A stretch of DNA of 45,960 nt from Acidobacteriota bacterium (GTDB lineage Bacteria > Acidobacteriota > Holophagae > Acanthopleuribacterales > Acanthopleuribacteraceae), in assembly GCA_030066195.1 (NCBI GenBank), contig JASJCB010000064.1, forward strand, positions 1-45,960, read 5' to 3'. Shown one piece after another: positions 1-9,200 of the stretch. The notes below the pieces were generated by a model. That model was given only the letters and a program-made list of their open reading frames with translations, was not told the origin of the DNA and made no database searches. The position numbers and the translations under genes are program-made. Each line of letters begins with the position of its first letter. The stretch's first letter is position 1.

Positions 1-320
1 TATCAAATATGGACCAAGCCGCGACGAACCGTCTCCGGCAACTTTCGAAGCAATCCCGACGATATGCGGATTATCCGGCCGAAGTCCCAATCGCCGCCAC
101 CCGAGGGCTGAATGGTCTCATCGCCTGCTCCCTCCCTGATCCGAGGTGTCAAGCTCCCCTAATTCAGAAGTGGATGCGACAAGATCACGGACATCTCCAT
201 GGAGGGTTCCCACAAAGGTGGGAGTTGGGGAAGCTGGTGTCACGCGTTATTCAGCGTTTCAGTTAAGCATCCCCAACTCCGGAGGCGCCGGTAACCAACG
301 GCGAAACCCTATCAGCGGCC
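1..320. other. Left-edge stretch without a supported gene
   Basis: No reading frame here has a ribosome binding site plus a recognisable protein. The short open frames overlap each other and resemble no family I know. I see no terminator hairpin with a T-tract and no tRNA. A degraded gene cannot be excluded. Confidence 0.5.
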
Positions 321-857
321 CTACTTAATGTTGTTGCTCACTTCAGTAGCGTAGCGCTTTGCCAAAGCACTGGAACGCCCACCCCCGACGGGTGCGGTAG
401 CAATACAGACTTGTCGTATAATGACATAGCCATTATCGGGGATCGGCACCGCGGGTGGATCGGTGAAGGGTTTAAACTCTCCATTGCGATTAAGTTGCGT
501 AAAATTTTCATCAAAAATATAATATTGAAATACGCGCTGAGGCTGGCTGGTTAAACTATCTTCTAAAACCCAGGTTCCGCCGGGCAGGTGGCCCCCTTTC
601 TTGGGTCCGCCTTTGTCATAGACCACGATAATCTTGTTTATGTCGGAAGGCGGTGAGGGGGCTGTAGGTGTATAGGCAAAACCGAGGACACCGGGAACAC
701 CTCCACCAGCGACTTTGATAGTTGCAGCGGCCATTAAATCCTGAACCGTGCTGCCATCGAAATCCACAGTGACCGGGCCGGAGGTATTCGGCGAAGTGTT
801 GGTGCCACTCCAGCCAAAGTACAGACCTACAACGCGAAAGTTGACATTTTTTGGCAT
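321..857 (-). CDS. Hypothetical protein, 178 aa, unrecognised family
   Basis: I do not recognise this protein. The start is the ATG at 857, preceded by AAGGAG at good spacing; an in-frame ATG six codons upstream lacks such a site. The product begins MPKNVNFRVVGLYFGWSG and has no signal peptide or membrane helix, so it is probably cytoplasmic. It is rich in Gly, Pro, Thr and beta-branched residues, which suggests a beta-sheet fold, and contains a Pro/Ser-rich loop near residues 62-70 (TAPSPPSD). It has a single cysteine. A well-formed promoter lies about 90 bases upstream, so the gene is probably expressed as a single unit. The function is unknown. Confidence 0.7.
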   Translation of the reverse strand: MPKNVNFRVVGLYFGWSGTNTSPNTSGPVTVDFDGSTVQDLMAAATIKVAGGGVPGVLGFAYTPTAPSPPSDINKIIVVYDKGGPKKGGHLPGGTWVLEDSLTSQPQRVFQYYIFDENFTQLNRNGEFKPFTDPPAVPIPDNGYVIIRQVCIATAPVGGGRSSALAKRYATEVSNNIK

Positions 858-944
858 TTTGATCTCCTTATACAAGACGAGCGCTTTTTAGCACTTCTAA
901 GTTGGAAGGCTGTTTTTTAATGCGGTTGTGGTTGTGGAGCGCCG

Positions 945-973
945 AGTATAGCATTAGCCGGCCACTATGACAA
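945..973 (-). promoter_or_regulatory. Sigma-70-type promoter for the 178-aa protein
   Basis: Read on the minus strand: TTGTCA, exactly 17 bases, then TATACT. This is five of six matches to the -35 consensus and five of six to the -10. Transcription would begin near 938, giving a leader of about 80 bases before the ATG at 857. Confidence 0.6.
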
Positions 974-1436
974 TCTAATTTATGATTCCTCTTGAATTGG
1001 TGACCGGGCGCGACCTCGACCGGAAATGTGGCAGAGATACCGTATCAAGACTTGATCAAAGCTTCTGGACGTGGTCGAACAAAAAGTAAAACGAACATGT
1101 TTTTCATTTCTGCAAGGGCCTGGTTAAGACAGATCTGATATTCGTTGCGTGTCGTCATGCTTAATTCGTCTACATTACCGTCGGGTCCCAGCGTCGATGC
1201 CGTCGTCAGCATCTACACAAAGGAAATTACCGATCCTGATCTTTTCGAAGGCCTGAATGCCGGCGAATATGATCAATTCGGCTCTCGAAACGAAGTAAAT
1301 GTTGCGGGTGAAAACCCCCGGTCAGGTAAGAATTTCCCAGTTTTGGCGGAAATCTGTTCCACCGCACTGTAAAAAAGCTTGAACCGGGCATCAGGCTTTC
1401 ACCAGACCGGCCGATAAGCAATAGGGAACATGGGGT
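974..1436. other. Intergenic region upstream of the first sensor kinase
   Basis: No convincing gene. A 75-codon TTG-initiated frame at 1145-1372 has no ribosome binding site and no recognisable content. The region separates divergently transcribed genes and probably contains the promoter of the sensor kinase, but I cannot point to clear hexamers for it. Confidence 0.4.
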
Positions 1437-4400
1437 TTGGATTTCTCCCATATGGAGCCATCATTGACTTCCAGGGATAACTTACGGCAAGCAGTCGCCC
1501 CGTGGAGGAGCCTGCCGGGGTCACCGGCCGCTTTGCGGCTGATCATCATTACCGCTCTGCTGACGGCCGGGGTTTGTTCTGCCTCGGGTCCCACGCAGAT
1601 GAGTATTCGTCTGGCCGGGCTCAACGTCGGCGATGATCTTTCCCACAACGATGTCCGATGCCTTATCCAAGACCGCAACGGCTTCATCTGGATGGGCTCC
1701 CGGGAAGGCCTGAACCGCTACGACGGCTATAATTTCAAGACCATACGGCATGATCCCGACAATCTCCACAGTCTCCCGGACAATTTCGTGCGGGCCCTCT
1801 TGGAAACCGGCGACGGCCGTATTTGGATCGGTACCGCCGCGGGTCTGTGCGCCTTGGATCCCTCTACCGGTAACTTGACCAACTATCCCGTTCAGAGGGA
1901 AAACGCGCAACAAGTGGATGTGCAAACCCTCTTGGAGGACCGCGCGGGCCGGTTGTGGATGGGGACCAACGGTACCGGGTTGTTCTGTCTTGACCTGAAG
2001 AAGAATCAATGGATTGCCCCCGGCGATCTACCTCCAATCGACCATGAGAATATTCGCTCCATTTTGCAGGACAGCAGCGGTAATCTCTGGTTCGGCACCG
2101 GCGGCGGCGGATTGTATCGCTACAGTCCCGAAACCGGAGACCTGGAGCATTTCCGGCAGACCTTTCGTCAGGAAAAAAGCATCAGCCACGACTTCATCCT
2201 CACCCTCTGCGAAACTCGCGACGGCTATCTCTGGGCGGGTACCTACGGCGGCGGCCTGAACCGCTATCATCCCGAAACCGGCGAGTTCAAACGCTACAAA
2301 AGCCGGCGCGACCGCCCGGATCGACCCGGTCACAATGTCATTTGGTGCCTGAGGGAGGACCGCGAGGGGCGCTTGTGGGTCGGCACCTACGGCGGTGGTT
2401 TGAATATCTACGATGCCGACACCGGAATCTTTCGCCGCTTCCGGCACAATGCCGACGATCCCAAGAGTCTGGCCGCCGATAACGTATGGTCGTTGCTGGA
2501 AGACGAAACGGGTCAAATTTGGATCGGCACCAGCGGCGGTTTGAGCCGCTACGATCCGGGCCGCGATCGCTTCGGCCATCATTATCGCGATCCCAACCAG
2601 GTCAACAGCCTCAGCGATAACTACGTGCGCGCCATTTATGAAACCAGGGCGGGGCAGTTGTGGATCGGCACCAACGACGGCCTGAACCTGTGGGACGAGG
2701 AGCACCTGGGCTACCGTGTATTCAACTCGGATGCCGAAGACCCCGAATCCCTGAGCCATGATCAAATCTGGAGCATTTCCGAGGACGGTCTGGGTTACCT
2801 TTGGGTAGGCACCTCCAGCGGGCTGAACCGGTTCGATCCCTTCACCGGTACCTTCAAACGCTATTATCGCGATATAGCAGATCATGACAGTCTGAGCCAC
2901 GACACCATCACGGCGCTCAGCCGGGACGCCGCGGGCCGCTTATGGGCCGGAACTTACGGCGGCGGCCTGAATCGTTATGAGGAAGACAGCGACCGTTTCT
3001 TCCGCTATCGATATGACCAGGAAAACCAACACAGCCTGAGCCATAATGTAGTCAGCATCATTTATCTCGACACCGAGGAACGTCTATGGGTGGGCACGCT
3101 GGGCGGCGGACTGAACGAATATATTCCGGGCTCCGGCAGTTTTGTACGCTACGGTTGGGATCGCAATAAAAGCGAAAGCCTGAACAGCGACGAAATACTG
3201 GCGCTGCACCGCGACAGTCGGGGAATCTTGTGGATTGGAACGCGCAATCGCGGGCTTTATCGGTTTGAACCCGGCGCGCCCGGCGAAGCGGGCTCCTACA
3301 CCGGGTTCGAATTGGAGAAATCCATAGCGCGAGATACCATCTACGCGATTTTGGAAGATAGCCGCGGTCATTTGTGGCTGAGTTCCGATGAGGGCTTGTG
3401 CCGCATCGATCCGCTGACCGGAAAGGGACGAGACTTTCGTTCCCACGAGGGCTTGCAAGGCGATCAGTTCAACGGCGGCGCCGGCGTGCATGGTCGCGAC
3501 GGCATGCTTTACTTCGGCGGCCCCAACGGTTTCAATGCCTTCAAAGGCGCCGGCATTCGTCTGGACCCCATACCGCCCAAGGTGCGCATTACCGATTTCC
3601 TGCTGTTCAACCAATCGGTACCCTTGCAATCGGTCGATCCCGAATCTCCCCTGACCCGGCCGATCACCGCCACTGAAAAACTGGTGCTGGAATATCATCA
3701 ATCCGTCGTTGCCTTTGAGTTCGCCGCCCTGCATTTCGCCTCGCCCGAACACAACACCTACGCCTTCAAACTGGACGGGGTGAACAAGGATTGGGTGGAA
3801 ACCGATGCCGAGAAGCGATTCGCCTATTACAACCTGGATTCGGGTTCCTATACCTTCCGCGTGAAGGGCGCCAACAAGGACGGCGTCTGGAGCACGACGG
3901 ACACCACGTTGGATATCCGAGTGAAGCCGCCGCCTTGGAAGACCTGGTGGGCTTACTCCCTGTACGCTCTCGCCCTCTCGTTCGTCTTTTTGCAAAGCCT
4001 GCGCCTGACCAGGGAACGCCGTCAGGCTGAACAGGACCGCAATATTGCCGACCAGGAACGCTTGACGACCCGGCGTCTGCGACAGTTGGATAAATTGAAA
4101 GACCAGTTCCTGGCCAATACCTCCCACGAGTTGCGCACACCTTTGAACGGGATCATCGGCCTCACCGAATCGATTATCGAAACCACCGATGATCTGGATC
4201 CGCGCGTAGCGGCCAACCTGGAGATGGTGGTGGCCAGCGGACGCCGTCTGGCCAATCTGGTCAACGATATTCTGGACTTCTCCAAACTACGTCATGAACA
4301 GCCCGAACTCCACCTGGTCCCCGTCAATCTGCGCAGGCAGGCCGAATTGGTGCTCACCATGTCCAGGCCGCTGGCGGGTGGCAAGGAACTGGAACTGGTC

Positions 4401-6104
4401 AACAGTATCGACGAAGATTTTCCACGTTCGTTGGTCGATGAAAACCGGCTGCAGCAGATCCTCTACAACCTCGTGGGGAACGCGGTCAAATTCACGGACA
4501 GCGGGAGAGTGGTCATCTCGGCTTGCGAGGAAGGGGAGCAATTACAGGTCCGAGTGGAAGATACCGGGATCGGGATTCCCGCGGATAAGCAGGACCGCAT
4601 CTTCGAGTCCTTCGAGCAGGCCGACGGCTCTGCCGAACGCGCCCACGGCGGAACCGGTTTGGGTCTGGCCATTACCCGGCAGTTGGTGGAGCTGCACGGC
4701 GGGACCATCCAGGTTTACAGTACTCCCGGGAAAGGCAGCTGCTTCGTTTTCACCCTGCCGCGCGCCCCGCAACACGCGGAGGCCGTGGAAGCCCAAACCC
4801 GCGAACCCGAGCAGATCGCGGAAATCCAGCCCGGTGAGGTTCCGGTCACTCCGGCTGATGTTCAGGGCAATGCGCATATCATGTTGATCGACGACGAGCC
4901 CATCAATCGCCAGGTGCTGGTTAATCACCTGGCGCCGCTGGGCTATCGCATCACGCAGACTTCATCCGGTCCGGAGGCCCTGACCGCGATAGAAAAAGAC
5001 GAGTTCGACCTGGTGATTGTCGATGTCATGATGCCGCGCATGTCCGGTTACGAAGTATGCCGCGCTTTACGCGATCGTTTTCATCTGCACGAACTGCCCA
5101 TCCTCTTCCTGACCGCGCGCAATCAACTGGCCGATCTGACCGCGGGTTTCGATGCGGGCGGCAATGATTATCTGACCAAGCCCGTGTCCAAGGCCGAACT
5201 GTTGACCCGCGTCAAAACACACTTACAGCTGCGCAATGTCAACCGCGACCTGGAAATCAAGGTCAAGGAACGCACACATGACCTGGAACAAAAGCGCGAA
5301 GAGGTTCTATACAACCAGCGGCAACTCTTCTCCCAGGAAAAAAGCGCGGCGCTGGGCACCCTGACCGCGGGGGTGGCGCATGAGATCAACAACCCCACCA
5401 ACTTCGCCCACGGCAGCGTGCAGCTTTTGGAAACGGAGCTGAAGGATTTCAAGAAGTTCCTGCTGGAGTTGGCCTCCGACGAGGCCGAGGGCGAAGTGGT
5501 CGACGCCTTACAGATGCGCATGGAACCGCTGTTCGCCCACGTGCGCACGATTACGGACGGCACCAGGCGTATTCGCGATATCGTTCGCGACCTTCACGCC
5601 TTTTCCACCATGGAGGAGGGCCGCGAGACTCGCGTGGTTCTGGACAACCTGGTCAAGGCCACGCTGAACCTGGTCCAACCCAAGTTCAAGGACCGGATCC
5701 ACTTCCGTACCAGGTACAGCCGGGAACCCTTGATCACCGTGGGTCGGCCGGCAGAGTTGTCGCAGGTCTTCCTACATCTTACCTTGAATGCCTGCCAGGC
5801 CGCGGAGGATCATGCGGCCGCCATGGGCAGCGGTTTCGAGGGTGTGGTTTCTGTTGGGACTCAGGTCATGGACGGACGCGGTATCATTACCTTTAAAGAC
5901 AATGGCGGCGGCATTCCCGAAGAGGTGCGGCATCGCATTTTCGAGCCCTTCTTCACCACAAGGGATATTGGTGGGGGCGTAGGCTTGGGACTTTCGATTG
6001 CCTGGGGTATTATTGATCGTGCGGGTGGTCATATTCAGGTGTTGGAAACATCGAGTCGTGGAACGACATTCAAGGTGACCCTCCCTTTGCGAGGGGAGGC
6101 CTGA
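1437..6104 (+). CDS. Hybrid sensor histidine kinase with 14-blade propeller, receiver and a second kinase module
   Basis: Membrane sensor kinase of about 1555 aa. After a hydrophobic signal segment (about residues 30-52) come 13 W-x-G-T-type blade motifs plus a degenerate last one (YFGGPNGFNAF), fitting two seven-bladed propellers. A Y_Y_Y domain follows (about 740-830), then one membrane helix (836-856), HisKA with His897 in HELRTPLNG, and HATPase with N box, DTGIGIP and HGGTGLGLAI. A receiver (about 1147-1260) has phospho-acceptor Asp1196 in VDVMMPRMSG. A coiled coil leads to a second kinase of NtrB-like type, with His1315 in AHEINNP and G boxes DNGGGIP and GVGLGLSI. The sensor would lie in the periplasm and the kinases in the cytoplasm. 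There is no DNA-binding output. The TTG at 1437 has AGGGAA nine bases upstream; ATG 1452 is the alternative. The next gene has the same layout. Confidence 0.93.
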   Translation: MDFSHMEPSLTSRDNLRQAVAPWRSLPGSPAALRLIIITALLTAGVCSASGPTQMSIRLAGLNVGDDLSHNDVRCLIQDRNGFIWMGSREGLNRYDGYNFKTIRHDPDNLHSLPDNFVRALLETGDGRIWIGTAAGLCALDPSTGNLTNYPVQRENAQQVDVQTLLEDRAGRLWMGTNGTGLFCLDLKKNQWIAPGDLPPIDHENIRSILQDSSGNLWFGTGGGGLYRYSPETGDLEHFRQTFRQEKSISHDFILTLCETRDGYLWAGTYGGGLNRYHPETGEFKRYKSRRDRPDRPGHNVIWCLREDREGRLWVGTYGGGLNIYDADTGIFRRFRHNADDPKSLAADNVWSLLEDETGQIWIGTSGGLSRYDPGRDRFGHHYRDPNQVNSLSDNYVRAIYETRAGQLWIGTNDGLNLWDEEHLGYRVFNSDAEDPESLSHDQIWSISEDGLGYLWVGTSSGLNRFDPFTGTFKRYYRDIADHDSLSHDTITALSRDAAGRLWAGTYGGGLNRYEEDSDRFFRYRYDQENQHSLSHNVVSIIYLDTEERLWVGTLGGGLNEYIPGSGSFVRYGWDRNKSESLNSDEILALHRDSRGILWIGTRNRGLYRFEPGAPGEAGSYTGFELEKSIARDTIYAILEDSRGHLWLSSDEGLCRIDPLTGKGRDFRSHEGLQGDQFNGGAGVHGRDGMLYFGGPNGFNAFKGAGIRLDPIPPKVRITDFLLFNQSVPLQSVDPESPLTRPITATEKLVLEYHQSVVAFEFAALHFASPEHNTYAFKLDGVNKDWVETDAEKRFAYYNLDSGSYTFRVKGANKDGVWSTTDTTLDIRVKPPPWKTWWAYSLYALALSFVFLQSLRLTRERRQAEQDRNIADQERLTTRRLRQLDKLKDQFLANTSHELRTPLNGIIGLTESIIETTDDLDPRVAANLEMVVASGRRLANLVNDILDFSKLRHEQPELHLVPVNLRRQAELVLTMSRPLAGGKELELVNSIDEDFPRSLVDENRLQQILYNLVGNAVKFTDSGRVVISACEEGEQLQVRVEDTGIGIPADKQDRIFESFEQADGSAERAHGGTGLGLAITRQLVELHGGTIQVYSTPGKGSCFVFTLPRAPQHAEAVEAQTREPEQIAEIQPGEVPVTPADVQGNAHIMLIDDEPINRQVLVNHLAPLGYRITQTSSGPEALTAIEKDEFDLVIVDVMMPRMSGYEVCRALRDRFHLHELPILFLTARNQLADLTAGFDAGGNDYLTKPVSKAELLTRVKTHLQLRNVNRDLEIKVKERTHDLEQKREEVLYNQRQLFSQEKSAALGTLTAGVAHEINNPTNFAHGSVQLLETELKDFKKFLLELASDEAEGEVVDALQMRMEPLFAHVRTITDGTRRIRDIVRDLHAFSTMEEGRETRVVLDNLVKATLNLVQPKFKDRIHFRTRYSREPLITVGRPAELSQVFLHLTLNACQAAEDHAAAMGSGFEGVVSVGTQVMDGRGIITFKDNGGGIPEEVRHRIFEPFFTTRDIGGGVGLGLSIAWGIIDRAGGHIQVLETSSRGTTFKVTLPLRGEA

Positions 6105-6139
6105 CCGGTGCGGCGTATCCATGACACCCGGGGATCAAT

Positions 6140-6165
6140 CTTTTTTCGATTTCTTCCGAAAAAAG
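6140..6165. other. Hairpin between the two tandem sensor kinases
   Basis: A perfect 9-bp inverted repeat, CTTTTTTCG / CGAAAAAAG, with an 8-base loop. It lies just after the first kinase gene and before the preferred start of the second. The A/T-rich stem is not a classical terminator. It may attenuate or process the message, and it argues that this stretch is a leader rather than coding. Confidence 0.4.
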
Positions 6166-6221
6166 TTGTGGGCAACGGCGTTGTGTATCGATTGAATGAT
6201 TTCAAGGAGGCCCGGAGGATC

Positions 6222-9200
6222 GTGTCACGACTGGGTGGTTCGGCATTTCCCTTGTTGATTTTGGTCTTGTTGCGACCGCTGCCCGCGGCCGCCCAGGAAC
6301 CCTATGTGCATTGGGATAAATTGGGGCTGGACCAGGGGCTCTCACAAAGCAATGTCTACGATATCGCCCAAGACGAACCCGGGTTCCTCTGGTTTGCCAC
6401 CCAGGACGGCCTGAACCGCTATGACGGCAAACGCTTCCATGTCTATCGCCAGGACTATGAACAACCCAATTCGGTCGCCGGCAACTTCATCCCCGCCTTG
6501 GAGGTAGATCACCAGGGCCGCGTCTGGGCGGGAACCCGAAACGGGCTCAGCCGCTACAACCCCGCCGGCGATTCTTTCGACAACTTTCGCTTGGAAGAGG
6601 GCCTGCCGCATCTTCATCTCACGGCATTGCATCTGGATAACCGGGGTTTACTTTGGGTTGGGACCATCGCGGGTATCGCCGTTCAGGAAGGCTCGCGCTT
6701 CAAACAGCCGCCCGGAGTGGCGGGCCGATACCGCGGTCATGTGGTCGACCTTTTGACGGTGCAGGACGAGGTTTGGGTTGCTACCCAGGACCAGGGACTG
6801 CTGCGCATGCGCGGCGAGTCGGTCAAACGCTTTTCTTATGGTGGCGGACCCAACGACATCGGCGCCTTGATTGTTTTCCTGGAAAAAGACCGGCGCGGCA
6901 AGATTTGGGTCGGTACGGACGGCGCGGGTCTCTATCGCGTGGACCCTGAAAACGGTATCGAGGCGGTCTTCCGTCACGAACCCGACAACCCGATGAGCTT
7001 ATCCGATAACAGGGTTACCGCTTTTCACAAGGAAGTGGACGGCAGGTTTTGGGTAGGAACGGAAGCCGGGCTCAGCTGTTTCGATCCCGAAACGAAGACG
7101 TTTACCAATCAGTATCACCGACCGGAAGATCCCAACAGCCTGGGCGCGGGTCGCAAGCGCAGCATTCTGGTCGATAAATCCGGTGTGCTTTGGGTGAGCA
7201 CGGCCGGCTTCGGGCTCAGTTATTACGATCTCAGCAGACAACGCTTTCCCCATTTCAAACACGTACAGGGAGATCCGGACACGCTTGCCGACAACCAGGT
7301 GGCTGCAATCTTGGAAGATTCCAGGGGCGCGTTGTGGATCGGCCACCGCAAAGGTTTCAGCTATTTGGAAAAAGGCAGCGACCGGTTTGTCGATTACCTG
7401 CCCGAGCCCGATCGGCCCGGCGGGTTGAAGGCAACCGTGATCTCCAGTTTCTGGGAAGACGGCCCTGTGATGTGGATGGCTTCCGTGCGCAACGGCCTGG
7501 TTCGCTACGATCGAAACAACGAGCGTTTCGACCATTTCATTCCGCCGTTTGCGAACCCTCAAAAAAAAGGCGTCACCTTAATCTTTGACCTGATGGAGGA
7601 TAGGAGCGGCAATCTCTGGGTCGGCGCCCACGCTACCGGTATGCTGATCTTCGACCGCCGCGCCCGCCGCTTTGTACATTTAACCGATCCCTTGGGGCTT
7701 TTGGAAAAAACCGGTTTGACCTTTCTTTATCAGGACAAGCAAGGCGTCATCTGGATCGGCACCAGTCGAGACGGCCTTTATCGGCGCGGTACGGACGGCA
7801 GCGGTAAAATATTCAACACGCGTGATAAAGGTCCCGACGTCATCTCGGGTGATCAGGTCATGGCTATTTTGGAAGACAGCCGGGGCCGTCTCTGGGTTGG
7901 ACATAACTACGGCTTGGACCTGATGGATCGAGAGACCGGCAGTTTCATCCATTACGGCAGCGTGCAGGGCCTGGCCAACGAAACCATCTACGCCTTGCTG
8001 GAAGATCGAACCGGACATTTGTGGATGTCTACCAACGACGGCATTTCGCGCTTCAATCCCAATACCGATACCTTCACCAACTACAAGGTTTCCGACGGCC
8101 TGCAAAGCCGTGAGTTCAACAACGACGCCGTGGAACACCTGCGCGACGGACGCATGGCGTTCGGTGGCGTCAACGGCTTCAACCTGTTCGATCCAAGTGA
8201 GATCAAGCCGGATCTCAAGGGACCGCGCGTGGTCTTCAGCGAAATGCTGTTATTCAACAAACCGGTCAAACCCGCCCCCGACAGTTCACTCACCGAACCC
8301 ATCGGGGTGGCCGAAGAGGTACGCCTGGCCCATCGCCAATCGGTCGTCTCCTTCGAGTTCGCCGCTCTGCACTTCGCCGATCCCGGTCGCAATACCTATG
8401 CTTATCGCATGGAAGGCTTGAACGAGAACTGGATCGAAACCGGGCCCGATCGCAACTTCGCAAGTTTTACCGGCTTACAGGCGGATACCTACACCCTGAG
8501 CGTCAAGGCCAAAAACAAGGACGGCGTCTGGGGCCCGGAAACTCCCTTGCGCGTGGTGGTCTATCCACCGCCCTGGCGAACCTGGTGGGCCTATTCCCTT
8601 TACGTTCTGGCTGTTTCCCTGCTGATTCTCGCTTATCTGCGCGCCCAGCAACGCAAACTGGAGTACGAACGGCATGCCGTCACCCGGCTCCAACAATTGG
8701 ATCGTTTGAAAGACGAATTTCTGGCCAATACCACCCACGAGTTGCGCACCCCCCTGAACGGCATCATCGGCCTGGCCGAATCCATCCTCCAGAATACCGA
8801 GGATATGAGCGAGGAGAACAGTCGTGGTATTGCCACCATTGCCGCCGGCGGCCGACGCCTGAATGCCCTGGTCAGCGATATCCTGGATTTCTCCAGCCTC
8901 AAGGAAGGCAGCCTGAACCTTGTGCTGCGGCCGCTGGCTCTTCGACCCGTGGCTGAAGCCGTGTTGGAACTGGCCCGCCCCCTTCTCAGCGGCAAGGACA
9001 TCGTCCTCAAAAACGCTGTTTCTGAAACCCTGCCCACCGTTCACGCCGACGAAAACCGCCTGACTCAAATTCTTTGGAACCTGGTCCACAACGCGGTCAA
9101 GTTCACCGAGGAAGGCCGCATTATCATCTCTGCCGAACCGTCCGGGGATCAAGTGATCCTCAGCGTCGCCGATACCGGTCCCGGAATCCCCGAATCCCAA

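Noticed and set aside
1145..1372. 75-codon frame upstream of the first sensor kinase
   Set aside because: TTG start without ribosome binding site, no recognisable content, and partly overlapped by an equally weak minus-strand frame.
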